DNA from: Reichenbachiella carrageenanivorans
GTDB taxonomy: Bacteria; Bacteroidota; Bacteroidia; Cytophagales; Cyclobacteriaceae
Direction of reading: 5' to 3'
DNA length: 64,000 nt
NCBI RefSeq assembly: GCF_025639805.1
Contig: NZ_CP106735.1
Location: forward strand, 1,490,001-1,554,000
Shown piece after piece: positions 52,192 through 60,267 of the stretch. A program made the position numbers and the translations under genes. Positions within the stretch are counted from its first letter, which is position 1. Every line of letters starts with the position of its first letter. The notes beneath the pieces are model-generated. The model was given only the letters and a program-made list of their open reading frames with translations, made no database searches and was not told where the DNA came from.

Positions 52192-53979
52192 ATGAAAAAC
52201 CTATTACTCGCCATGAGTGCATGGCTCATGCTACATACTGCCCAGGCGCAGCTGGATCCTTCGGCTTTTGTTACCACCTGGCGAACCACCGGAGACAATG
52301 AGTCCTTTACCATACCCGCCCTCGAAGACACTAATAATGATGGGACCGTAGACGAAAATGATGTGGCCTTTAGTTATAGCGTAGACTGGGGCGATGGTAG
52401 TACAGATACTAATGTCTATACCGGGCCAGCTTCCCATACCTATAGCGTAGCAGGAGATTATCAAATCTCGATCACTGGAACTTTCCCAAGGATTAGGTGT
52501 AAGGCTGTTGGCGAACAAATTCAATCCATAGACCAATGGGGGGACATAAAATGGGAAAACATGTACCAAGCTTTTTTTTCATGTACCAACCTAATATATG
52601 CGGCCACCGATGCACCTGACTTGTCGAATGTTACTGACCTGGGGAGTATGTTTGGCTATTCTACTAAATTCAACGGTGATCTGAGTAACTGGGACGTGAG
52701 CGGTGTGACTGATATGTCAGGGATGTTTGCGGGCACTTCGTTCAACAGTGATTTGAACACTTGGGACGTGAGTAGTGTGACGGATATGGGTCATATGTTT
52801 GTTGACGCATCTTCATTCAAAAGTGATGTGAGTAGCTGGGATGTAAGTAGTGTGACTACTATGATTTATATGTTTTATAACGCTACTTCATTCAATGGTG
52901 ATGTGAGTAGCTGGGATGTGAGTAGTGTGACTAAAATGGATTTTATGTTTTATAACGCTACTTCATTCAATAGTGATTTGAATAATTGGGATGTGAGTAA
53001 AGTGACTAGCATGGGTGAAATGTTTTCTAAGGCATCTTCATTCAATGGTGATTTGAGTAGTTGGGATTTGAGTGCTGTTAATAACCTATGGAAAATGTTT
53101 TATAATGCTAGTTTGTCTATGACTAACTATGATAAGCTGCTCGAAGGCTGGAGTACGCTAGACGAGGGGGAAACTAAGGTGCCTACCTATATCGATTTAG
53201 GCACAGTCAGTTCAACTTATTGTCAGGGAGAGGCTGCTAGGACACGATTGATCGATGAATATGGTTGGTCGATTGCTGGGGACGAGAAGGCTTGTCCACC
53301 TGCAGCAGATTTAGCTGCCCTGCCAGAGTTGGTGGCATGTGATGAAATGGCTGAGCTTACAGCCCCTACCGCCGATAATGGAACCATTACCGGTCAGACC
53401 ACCACTACATTCCCGATCACCACTCTGGGAGAAAACACGATACAATGGGTGTTTACATCAGCCAAAGGAAAGGAGTCGGTACAGACACAGATCGTATGGA
53501 TAGGAGACTATGTAGTCCCCGATACCCATGAACTGGCTGATGTGTCGGGAGTGTGTTCAGTCGCATCCTTGGTCCTGCCGACTGCTACCAGTGGGTGTGG
53601 TGGTGAGATTACAGGTGTTCACGATGCTACATTGCCCATCACCGAGACCACGACCGTGACATGGACTTATACCAGTGAGTCAGACGAAAGTGCCACACAA
53701 ACTCAGAAAGTGGTGATTGCCCCTTGCGTGGGCAGTGTGACAAGTGTAGCGCCAGATCAGACCGCAAGCGCCATCTACCCCAATCCTGCGACAAACAGTT
53801 TTCAGTTGTCGGGGCTCCCAGCCGATGAGCTCACGCTCGTAGATATGAATGGCAAAGTCCTTAGTAGGTTTGAGTCGCCACAGACATCTTACTACATTGG
53901 CTCGCTCGAAGCAGGGATCTATACGGTGATGATCCGTTTTGGCCAGCAGGTACGCTATACCAAGCTACTCAAAAGATAA
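52192..53979 (+). CDS. BspA-family repeat surface protein with PKD domain and T9SS tail
   Basis: A 595-aa secreted protein: signal peptide about 1-19 (ending AQAQ), a PKD-like domain (about 58-105; SVDWGDGST, HTYSVAGDYQISI), six DUF285/BspA-type repeats of about 25 residues (about 160-308; core FNGDLSSWDVSSVTDM..MF), then two HYR/Ig-like domains (about 380-520) and a type A T9SS sorting tail from about 523 (AIYPNPATNSFQLSGLPADE to YTKLLKR). BspA-type repeats mediate binding to host or matrix proteins in other species. The gene sits inside a segment flanked by 44-bp direct repeats, so it may have arrived by insertion. Confidence 0.92.
   Translation: MKNLLLAMSAWLMLHTAQAQLDPSAFVTTWRTTGDNESFTIPALEDTNNDGTVDENDVAFSYSVDWGDGSTDTNVYTGPASHTYSVAGDYQISITGTFPRIRCKAVGEQIQSIDQWGDIKWENMYQAFFSCTNLIYAATDAPDLSNVTDLGSMFGYSTKFNGDLSNWDVSGVTDMSGMFAGTSFNSDLNTWDVSSVTDMGHMFVDASSFKSDVSSWDVSSVTTMIYMFYNATSFNGDVSSWDVSSVTKMDFMFYNATSFNSDLNNWDVSKVTSMGEMFSKASSFNGDLSSWDLSAVNNLWKMFYNASLSMTNYDKLLEGWSTLDEGETKVPTYIDLGTVSSTYCQGEAARTRLIDEYGWSIAGDEKACPPAADLAALPELVACDEMAELTAPTADNGTITGQTTTTFPITTLGENTIQWVFTSAKGKESVQTQIVWIGDYVVPDTHELADVSGVCSVASLVLPTATSGCGGEITGVHDATLPITETTTVTWTYTSESDESATQTQKVVIAPCVGSVTSVAPDQTASAIYPNPATNSFQLSGLPADELTLVDMNGKVLSRFESPQTSYYIGSLEAGIYTVMIRFGQQVRYTKLLKR
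52669..53115 (+). repeat. Tandem 72/75-bp repeats encoding the BspA-type units
   Basis: Units start at 52669, 52741, 52816, 52891, 52966 and 53041, each with TTCAA(C/T/A)(G/A)GTGAT. The first is 72 bp, the others 75 bp. Units 3 to 5 are nearly identical at the nucleotide level (shared TGGGATGT(A/G)AGTAGTGTGACT), suggesting recent duplication and a chance of length variation. Confidence 0.9.
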
Positions 53980-54010
53980 CAGGAGCCTACTTCGCTACAT
54001 AATAACAATA

Positions 54011-54046
54011 AAAACAAGGGGGCAGTTTCGACTGCTTTCTTGTTTT
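54011..54046 (+). terminator. Intrinsic terminator after the BspA-type gene
   Basis: AAAACAAGGGGGCAGT (54011-54026) pairs with ACTGCTTTCTTGTTTT (54031-54046), a 16-bp stem including three G-U pairs, closed by the tetraloop TTCG. It lies 32 bp after the stop codon. Confidence 0.8.
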
Positions 54047-54069
54047 GTACCATGAGCCTTTATCCGCTA

Positions 54070-54113
54070 ATGGACGGACGTTTGGCGGCGTTGGTCTGTG
54101 GCAAGGTGTAGAC
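54070..54113 (+). repeat. 44-bp direct repeat, copy 2
   Basis: Copy of the methyltransferase 3' end (43/44 identical to 51797-51840). It is in frame with an ATG at 54052, giving a 19-codon frame (MSLYPLMDGRLAALVCGKV) that ends at the copied stop (54109-54111). It lies between the terminator of the BspA-type gene and the promoter of the exonuclease gene. Confidence 0.95.
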
Positions 54114-54179
54114 AGGCTTCCTTGGCGGAATAGAAAAGAGAAACCTTTTGATACTTGTGGTAAGGTCATTATTAATCCC

Positions 54180-54212
54180 TTGGTGAGTTTTTGAAAAGCA
54201 TCTATATCTTTG
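54180..54212 (+). promoter_or_regulatory. Promoter of the exonuclease/GIY-YIG gene (TTG-N22-TATCTTTG)
   Basis: TTG (54180-54182), 22 bp, then TATCTTTG (54205-54212). The ATG at 54219 follows after 6 bp, so the mRNA may be leaderless. This also excludes a TTG start at 54210. Confidence 0.7.
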
Positions 54213-54218
54213 GCGCAT

Positions 54219-55592
54219 ATGCCTCAGGAATATGCCATCATAGATATAGAAACCACTGGTAGGAGTGGTGCAGGACAGAAAGTTACAGAGATCGCCATCA
54301 TCATTCACGATGGCAAAAAAGTAATTGACGAATATCAAACTTTGGTCAACCCTGAGACCTCCATCCCCTACTCCATCACGCAGCTTACGGGCATTCACGA
54401 CGAGATGGTGATGCACTCACCCAAGTTTTTTGAAATTGCAAAAAAGGTGTATAAAATGACCGAAGGGCGCATTTTTGTTGCCCACAATGTGGCGTTCGAT
54501 TATGGCGTGCTTCGAGGTGAGTTTGCTAGTCTGGGTGGAACATTTGAGCGAAAGCAGCTCTGTACCGTCAAGCTGGCCAGAAAGCTCCTGCCCGGCCATG
54601 GCTCCTATAGTCTGGGCAAGTTATGCACCGATCTAGGGATTTCTATCCATGGCCGCCATCGCGCTTTTGGAGATGCCGAAGCCACGGTGAAATTGCTGGA
54701 GATTATGTTTGGCAAAGCGGAGGATCTGGGCATGGAAGACCTGAGTTTAGAAAGTGTGGCCAACATACCTAAAATTCCACCGCAGCTCGACCGAGACACC
54801 TATCGCAGTCTGCCCCAAGCCACAGGTGTCTATTACATTTATGACGCTTCTCAAACCTTAGTGTATATAGGTAAGGCCAAAAATATCCGCCAACGTATGT
54901 TGTCGCATTTCAACGACAAAAGCCGAAAAGAAAAGAGCTTGTTTGAAGCCACAGCTGATATACGCTATGTACTGACAGGTAGCGAACTTATCGCACTATT
55001 GATGGAGTCTGATGAGATCAAAAAACACCAACCCAAATTTAACCGTGCTCTAAAGCAAACCAAAGCGACATATGGCTTGTACGCCTATGAAAACCAGAAG
55101 GGTGTACTCCAGCTTAGCGTGGCCAAACTTCAGGCGGGCAGTCTAGCGTTAAATACTTTTGTGGGACTGGCACGAGCCACCAAGTTTCTAGAGCAGGCCG
55201 TAGCGTCTTATCGGCTCTGTCCCAAATACTGTGGATTAGAAAAGACCCAAGACAGTTGCTTCGCTTCCAAAATCAAGAAGTGTAATGGCGTGTGTGCAGA
55301 CAGAGAATCAGTGGTAGATTATAACGTCAGAGTAGAAGAACTGATCGACGATCTGATACTCAAAAGGGAAGATTTCTATATTGAAGAACCTGGCCGTACC
55401 GCCGACGAAATTGGTATTGTACAGATTAAACAAGGCGAGTACCAAGGTTATGGCTATGTGTCGAGCTCAGATCAAAATACGGGCTACGAAGGGTATGAAA
55501 ATTGTATCGAAAAAAAGGATAATGACTCAGATGCTTCGAAGATTATATTGGGTTATTTAAAAAAACAAAGAGAACATAATGCGTCGAGATGA
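54219..55592 (+). CDS. DnaQ-like 3'-5' exonuclease fused to GIY-YIG nuclease
   Basis: A 457-aa fusion. The N-terminal DEDDh exonuclease domain (about residues 1-175) has its ligands in AIIDIETTG (motif I), FVAHNVAFDYGVLRG (motif II) and HRAFGDAEATVKLL (motif III, His and Asp). A GIY-YIG domain follows (about 200-285; ATGVYYIYDASQTLVYIGKAKNIRQRM). A Cys-containing C-terminal part (about 330-365, CPKYCGLEKTQDSC...C) resembles the UvrC family's Cys-rich region. The overall order (epsilon-like plus UvrC-like) recalls Cho-type and fused DNA-repair nucleases; a role in nucleotide excision repair is an inference. It follows the 44-bp repeat. Confidence 0.9.
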   Translation: MPQEYAIIDIETTGRSGAGQKVTEIAIIIHDGKKVIDEYQTLVNPETSIPYSITQLTGIHDEMVMHSPKFFEIAKKVYKMTEGRIFVAHNVAFDYGVLRGEFASLGGTFERKQLCTVKLARKLLPGHGSYSLGKLCTDLGISIHGRHRAFGDAEATVKLLEIMFGKAEDLGMEDLSLESVANIPKIPPQLDRDTYRSLPQATGVYYIYDASQTLVYIGKAKNIRQRMLSHFNDKSRKEKSLFEATADIRYVLTGSELIALLMESDEIKKHQPKFNRALKQTKATYGLYAYENQKGVLQLSVAKLQAGSLALNTFVGLARATKFLEQAVASYRLCPKYCGLEKTQDSCFASKIKKCNGVCADRESVVDYNVRVEELIDDLILKREDFYIEEPGRTADEIGIVQIKQGEYQGYGYVSSSDQNTGYEGYENCIEKKDNDSDASKIILGYLKKQREHNASR

Positions 55593-55669
55593 CCCTGTAG
55601 AGGTTGAAATCAGCAACAATTAGCACTGAATAGTAGCCGTCTATCCATGCAGCTTTTAGGAGCTTATGC

Positions 55670-56434
55670 CTATTCTACCAATTTTAGAAACTGTGCTTGA
55701 AGCCTTTCATCTCCCCCCAGTTGTTCTATTACTGCTTGCTGTAGGTATTTAGGAATGGTTTGCTGCGTGGCTAGCTTTTGTGTAATGTCTTTGATCATCA
55801 TGGCGAGGTCGTCGCTGTAGAGATCTTTGGCTTTTACGTCGGAGATGAAAGACTCCATATTGGCCGAAGGCATTACTTCTACAGGCTTTGATATTTTAGG
55901 ACTGTTTTTTTGCTGGTCGTCTATACAGGTATCGAAGACTTCGAATATTTTTTTTAATTCCGTCTTTTTGAGTTCGCCAGATTCTATCTGATCACTCACA
56001 GCAGGACAGTCGGAGAAGTACTCACCCAATCGTTTTTTGGACACTAGGTTGCTAAATTTGAACTGCTCTCCTTGCCAGTTGACCAATAGCCTTAGCGAAT
56101 AATTTGAACCACTGTTGCTATTGTCTACATAGAGATATTCAGAGAAGTATTTGCTTTTGAAAACGACCTTTACAAACTGATAGCGTTCGTCTATTTTCAA
56201 TACTTCAAACTCTTCGTCTTTGGCTAAATGTACCAATCGTACTTGGTAGCATTTATAGCTATTTTTTTCTTTGCCTATTTTCGTTCGGACTTCATCCACC
56301 CTGTACTGTCCTCCATGATCTAAAAATATTTTGCCACGGATGGTGTCCATTTGGGCAGTCACGAGCCACTGATCTTGTCCATGGGCCAAAGTGAATATTA
56401 GGGATAGAGCAGCTGATAAGAAAATAGTACGCAT
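55670..56434 (-). CDS. Unrecognised exported protein (254 aa)
   Basis: No family is recognised. ATG at 56434 gives a signal peptide (MRTIFLSAALSLIFTLAHGQ, cut near GQDQ), whereas a start at 56518 would put 28 polar residues before it. The mature part is mixed alpha/beta with charged segments (YKCYQVRLVHLAKDEEFEVL; IVKVVFKSKYFSEYLYVDN), a Cys pair (DCPAVS and DTCIDD), and a helical C-terminus. It is probably periplasmic or outer-membrane associated. It stands alone, divergent from a histidine kinase gene. Confidence 0.7.
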   Translation of the reverse strand: MRTIFLSAALSLIFTLAHGQDQWLVTAQMDTIRGKIFLDHGGQYRVDEVRTKIGKEKNSYKCYQVRLVHLAKDEEFEVLKIDERYQFVKVVFKSKYFSEYLYVDNSNSGSNYSLRLLVNWQGEQFKFSNLVSKKRLGEYFSDCPAVSDQIESGELKKTELKKIFEVFDTCIDDQQKNSPKISKPVEVMPSANMESFISDVKAKDLYSDDLAMMIKDITQKLATQQTIPKYLQQAVIEQLGGDERLQAQFLKLVE

Positions 56435-56587
56435 AGCTTTTATTTGATATGTGGCTAAGTAAATGAAAATATCTGATTTTTTGCAAAGATCAGACCACCA
56501 ACCTTGTCTTTTGGACAAATCGAAAGAATCTTATTTAGGAGAACAAAAGAGTCATCCGATTGGAGCAAATGGTCGTTGGTATTCTGA

Positions 56588-56620
56588 TTGGGCTAATCAT
56601 GAGGCTAAATCGTATATTTG
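56588..56620 (+). promoter_or_regulatory. Promoter of the LytS-type kinase gene (TTG-N22-TATATTTG)
   Basis: TTG at 56588-56590, 22 bp, TATATTTG at 56613-56620. The ATG at 56626 follows after 5 bp, implying a leaderless mRNA and ruling out upstream starts at 56560 and 56599. Confidence 0.75.
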
Positions 56621-56625
56621 TTTCG

Positions 56626-57687
56626 ATGGGAAATATTGAATCCAAAATCAAAGAACTATTCAAAAACAGGCTCTTCTGTCATGTCTTTTTTTGGGTGAGT
56701 TATGTCCTTTTTCATGCGGTATTGTGGGGCAGCTACAAGAGCGAGTGGAGGCTGGCTTTTATCGACCAGATTATCTACCTGCCCGTCAAGATACTGATCA
56801 CTTATTATACCATCTACATCCTATTGCCCAAATATGTGCTCAAAGGCAAGTGGCTCTCATTTGCCTTCTTGCTTATGGCCTCTGCACTTACGGGTGGGGT
56901 ATTGTATCGTCTCATCATGTACTATGTGGAGTATCCGCTTTTTTATCCTCAGTACATGGGTGACCCTTTGTTGAAAATATTCAAGATATTCAAAGGAATT
57001 GTTCAGATCTATCCAGTTGTATTTTTAGCTACTACGATCAAAATCCTGAAGCACTGGTATGTGAACCAGCAAGACAAGCAAATCCTAGCACACGAGAAGT
57101 TGGAGGCTGAGTTGAAGTTTTTAAAAACACAGATACATCCACATTTTTTATTCAATACACTTAACAACCTTTATGCGCTTACGCTAAAAAAATCCGATAA
57201 GGCACCAGAGATGGTACTCAAATTGTCCGAACTGATCAACTATATGCTTTATGAGTGTAATGCTCCAAAAGTGCCTCTCGACAACGAATTGAATTTTATC
57301 AAAAACTATATAGAGATCGAACGTATGCGCCATGGAGACGATCTCGACATCCGTGCTATGATCACTGGAGAGACAGCAGGTGTGCATGTAGCACCGATGA
57401 TTATTTTACCTTTTTTGGAAAATAGTTTTAAACATGGAGTAAACGAAGAACTGGACAAGTCGTGGGTTTACTTGGAGCTCTCATTGAATGAAAATACACT
57501 CAAACTCAGCATAGAAAACAGCAAAAGTGAAACACAGCGACTCAATGATAGAGAGCATGGTATCGGGCTTAAAAATGTGAAGCGTAGGCTGGATTTGCTT
57601 TATCGAAACGACTACCGACTCGAAATCATCGATGGCGCAAGAACCTTTACGGTACTGATGGAAATAAATTTTAGAAAAACGGCATGA
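56626..57687 (+). CDS. LytS/YehU-type sensor histidine kinase
   Basis: A 353-aa membrane kinase with four hydrophobic segments in residues about 15-155, no extracellular sensor domain, then the His_kinase domain with the phospho-acceptor His in KTQIHPHFLFNTLNNLYAL (about residue 190) and an HATPase domain marked by PFLENSFKHG and GIGLKNVKRRLDLLY. The next gene is a LytTR response regulator with a 4-bp ATGA overlap, forming one two-component system. Related systems respond to cell-wall or nutrient signals; the signal here is unknown. Confidence 0.93.
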   Translation: MGNIESKIKELFKNRLFCHVFFWVSYVLFHAVLWGSYKSEWRLAFIDQIIYLPVKILITYYTIYILLPKYVLKGKWLSFAFLLMASALTGGVLYRLIMYYVEYPLFYPQYMGDPLLKIFKIFKGIVQIYPVVFLATTIKILKHWYVNQQDKQILAHEKLEAELKFLKTQIHPHFLFNTLNNLYALTLKKSDKAPEMVLKLSELINYMLYECNAPKVPLDNELNFIKNYIEIERMRHGDDLDIRAMITGETAGVHVAPMIILPFLENSFKHGVNEELDKSWVYLELSLNENTLKLSIENSKSETQRLNDREHGIGLKNVKRRLDLLYRNDYRLEIIDGARTFTVLMEINFRKTA

Positions 57688-58397
57688 AATGTATAATAAT
57701 AGACGATGAGCCGCTGGCTATAGAAGTCATAGAATCGTATGTAGATCGTATCGAGTCACTAGAGCTGGTGGGCAAATTTAGAAATGCTATCAAGGCTTTT
57801 GATTATATCCAATCTGGCGAACCTGTCGACCTGATATTTTTGGATATTCAGATGCCAAAGTTGACGGGCATCGAGTTTTTAAAAACACTACATCAGCCAC
57901 CTCAGGTGATTTTCACTACCGCTTATCGCGAATATGCACTGGAGGGTTTTGAGCTCGAAGTGCTAGATTATTTGCTCAAGCCTATTTCGTTTGATCGATT
58001 CATGAAGGCCGTGTCCAAAGCCTTACATCAGCAGCAATCGTTGACCAAAGAAGTGGGAGTGACCACGACTGTGGAAGGAGATGATTTCATCTTTTTCAAA
58101 TGCGACAAGAAAATGATCAGGATCTGTCTCAAAGACATTCTCTATATAGAAAGTGTAAAGGACTATGTGAAGATCAAAACGGCAGAGAAAGAAATCGTTA
58201 CGCACGAAAAAATCAGTGTGTTAGAAACCAAATTGCCTACCCCGTATTTCATTCGAGTTCACCGGTCGTTTATTGTAAATATTCCCAAAATAGAAAGTTA
58301 TTCTGCTAGTGAGATTGAGCTCAACCAAGAGAGTATCCCTGTTGGGAGAAATTACAAACTCGACGTGATGGAACGCTTAGGTAAGATCGTGCTTTAG
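57684..58397 (+). CDS. LytTR-family response regulator
   Basis: A 237-aa regulator with a receiver domain (about residues 1-115; phospho-acceptor Asp54 in LIFLDIQMPKLTG) and a C-terminal LytTR DNA-binding domain (about 135-237; FFKCDKKMIRICLKDILYIES and HRSFIVNIPKIESY). It overlaps the kinase stop by 4 bp, and its stop overlaps the convergent lipB gene by 4 bp. LytTR regulators bind direct repeats near target promoters; none is predicted here. Confidence 0.93.
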   Translation: MKCIIIDDEPLAIEVIESYVDRIESLELVGKFRNAIKAFDYIQSGEPVDLIFLDIQMPKLTGIEFLKTLHQPPQVIFTTAYREYALEGFELEVLDYLLKPISFDRFMKAVSKALHQQQSLTKEVGVTTTVEGDDFIFFKCDKKMIRICLKDILYIESVKDYVKIKTAEKEIVTHEKISVLETKLPTPYFIRVHRSFIVNIPKIESYSASEIELNQESIPVGRNYKLDVMERLGKIVL

Positions 58398-59116
58398 CTT
58401 TCTTGCAGATCAAATTCGAATAGGTCTACGAGGTGCTGTTTGAGTTTACCCTGTACTTCCTGCAAGTTTGGCTTTTCACCCAATTCAAATTCTAGAGAGG
58501 TTACGGCCTTGTCGTCGATTCCACATGGGATGATGTTTTGAAAATAATTCAAATCAGTGAGTACATTGAAGGCAAAACCGTGCATGGTTACCCATCGGCT
58601 GGATTTCACGCCAAGTGCACAAATTTTGCGTGCTTTTATGGGATTGTCGATGTCTATCCAGACACCAGTCAAGCCATCTATTCTGCCAGCTGCTATATTA
58701 TAGTCGGCCAGCGTGAGAATGACGGCTTCCTCCAAAAAACGCAAGTATTTATGAATATCTGTAAAAAAGTTATCTAAGTCCAGAATTGGATAGCCCACGA
58801 TTTGCCCTGGGCCATGATAGGTAATGTCCCCTCCTCGATTGATCTTGTAAAATGAAGCGTGTTTTTCTGCTAGTCCTTTGTCGTCTAGCAGCAGATTGGC
58901 TTGATCGCCAGATTTGCCCAGCGTGTACACATGAGGGTGCGAGCAAAAAATCAGGTAGTTAGGTGTCAGGGTTTGTTCGGCGGATTCCTTTTTTCGGTTT
59001 TCTATTTTGAGGGCTACGGTCTTGTCAAATAATTCCGTCTGATAGTCCCAGGCCTCTTGATAGTCGATCAAACCCAGATCGATAAATTTTGTTTGCTTGT
59101 TCAGTACTTGATTCAT
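58394..59116 (-). CDS. lipB: Octanoyltransferase
   Basis: Transfers octanoyl from acyl-carrier protein to lipoyl domains, the first step in lipoate synthesis. The catalytic Cys198 is in IIPCGID, and Lys171 is in GVKSSRWVTMHGFAFNV. RGGDITYHGPGQIVGYPI carries the conserved His-Gly-Pro-Gly loop. The 240-aa length fits LipB. It is convergent with the LytTR gene. No lipA was seen in the window. Confidence 0.94.
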   Translation of the reverse strand: MNQVLNKQTKFIDLGLIDYQEAWDYQTELFDKTVALKIENRKKESAEQTLTPNYLIFCSHPHVYTLGKSGDQANLLLDDKGLAEKHASFYKINRGGDITYHGPGQIVGYPILDLDNFFTDIHKYLRFLEEAVILTLADYNIAAGRIDGLTGVWIDIDNPIKARKICALGVKSSRWVTMHGFAFNVLTDLNYFQNIIPCGIDDKAVTSLEFELGEKPNLQEVQGKLKQHLVDLFEFDLQES

Positions 59117-59136
59117 TACCCTTTTTAGCGTACTCG

Positions 59137-59769
59137 TTATTTCTTTTTGTGATCACCCCGTTTCAGCGACTTGATGAATTCGCCCCAAGCAAAAGGGTTT
59201 AGCAGAGGAATCGATGTGGTTTGAAACCTAGCATTGTAGGTCGTCATCTGTTGGGTCATATAAAATTGATAGTTGTTGGCTCCGCTCATTGGTAGATTCT
59301 TGTACATCTTATTTAGCATGGCCTGATCCATGCTTTGCTGCATGTTTTTGTACTGATATTGGTAAGGGACCTGCATAGCCAGGATGGCCTCTTTGAGCAG
59401 TTCCTCTGTAGGGAAAGGGTAAATTTCCAATTCAGGCAGGTAGGTGGTGTCGGCGAGCAGTTCGATGATTACGGTGTAGTTGTCGCTTTTTCCTTCAGGA
59501 ATGATCAAATGCATTTTTTCATAACCGATCGCACTGATGATTAAGCTGTCATTTTCCAATACGGGCATTGAGAAGTATCCGTAGGGGTTGGAGGTGGTGC
59601 CTCTCCCTCCTTTGGGAGTAAATATGTGAACACCCGGTACGCCAGAGGTACTATCTTCACCCACCACAATTCCAGAAAACTGGATGATTCGCTTGTCCGT
59701 TTGTCCGAAAGAGACAAAAGCGTAAGACATAAATATGATACTGAAGAGGCCTGCTAAAATGTGCTTCAC
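59137..59769 (-). CDS. Exported protein with CarboxypepD-regulatory-like domain
   Basis: A 210-aa protein: signal peptide about 1-22 (ending SFGQ), a carboxypeptidase-regulatory-like beta-sandwich (about 30-105; FSGIVVGEDSTSGVPGVHIFT, YGYFSMPVLENDSLIISAIGYE) and a unique C-terminal tail (about 120-210) rich in Met, Gln and Tyr (YQYKNMQQSMDQAMLNKMYK). The carboxypeptidase domain usually precedes TonB-dependent receptors; here there is none, so it may be a surface lipid-free partner. It shares domain order with the protein at 42760. It begins 20 bp before lipB on the same strand, so they are probably co-transcribed. Confidence 0.8.
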   Translation of the reverse strand: MKHILAGLFSIIFMSYAFVSFGQTDKRIIQFSGIVVGEDSTSGVPGVHIFTPKGGRGTTSNPYGYFSMPVLENDSLIISAIGYEKMHLIIPEGKSDNYTVIIELLADTTYLPELEIYPFPTEELLKEAILAMQVPYQYQYKNMQQSMDQAMLNKMYKNLPMSGANNYQFYMTQQMTTYNARFQTTSIPLLNPFAWGEFIKSLKRGDHKKK

Positions 59770-59821
59770 TAATTCTTTTTCTTTAATTAATGCTAATTTG
59801 CATTTGATAGTTTGCTAGTAG

Positions 59822-59829
59822 CAAAACTA
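59822..59829 (-). promoter_or_regulatory. Possible -7 box (TAGTTTTG) for the 59137-59769 gene
   Basis: An exact TAnnTTTG match on the minus strand 52 bp before the ATG at 59769. No -33 TTG at 17-23 bp. Confidence 0.3.
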
Positions 59830-59892
59830 CACAATTATTCAGCAATCCTTTAGGGCTGGTTTGGTCTCCTATAATTTATAAACTAACAATAC

Positions 59893-60267
59893 ATGCAGCT
59901 AAAGCATTTTAACCTTCAATTTGGCTCTCAGATATTTAAGTCTTTTTCTGAAGAAGCTCGCGTGCGTATCATGTTTTTATTGTTTCATCAAAACGAACTG
60001 AGTATTTCAGATATCGAACATGTATTGGATTTTACACAGACCAAAACGTCGAGACATATTTCCTACCTCAAACATGCTGGTTTATTAAACTCACGAAAAA
60101 AAGATCAGTGGGTTTTTTATCAAATCAAGGAAGAAGTGATGGGAATGGTTTCACAAATTTTCAAATTTCTAAATAAAGACCAGCAACTACAGAAGGATCT
60201 CGAAACGCTCAAAGTACTCGAATCAAATAGAGAATTATCTATCAATAAAAAACCAATGCCCTATTGA
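59893..60267 (+). CDS. ArsR-family winged-helix regulator
   Basis: A 124-aa DNA-binding protein: winged helix with FKSFSEEARVRIMFLLFHQN (helix 1), then the recognition helix TQTKTSRHISYLKHAGLL and the wing SRKKDQWVFYQI. No Cys metal-binding motif of ArsR/SmtB (ELCVC) is present, so it is probably not a metal sensor. Its stop overlaps the start of the YjjG-like phosphatase (TTGA), so the two are translationally coupled. Its ligand is unknown. Confidence 0.85.
   Translation: MQLKHFNLQFGSQIFKSFSEEARVRIMFLLFHQNELSISDIEHVLDFTQTKTSRHISYLKHAGLLNSRKKDQWVFYQIKEEVMGMVSQIFKFLNKDQQLQKDLETLKVLESNRELSINKKPMPY

Noticed and set aside
52669..53115. CRISPR-like array (repeated units at regular 75-bp spacing)
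   Set aside because: The units are in frame within a coding sequence and encode BspA-type repeats with no separate spacers; no cas gene is present.
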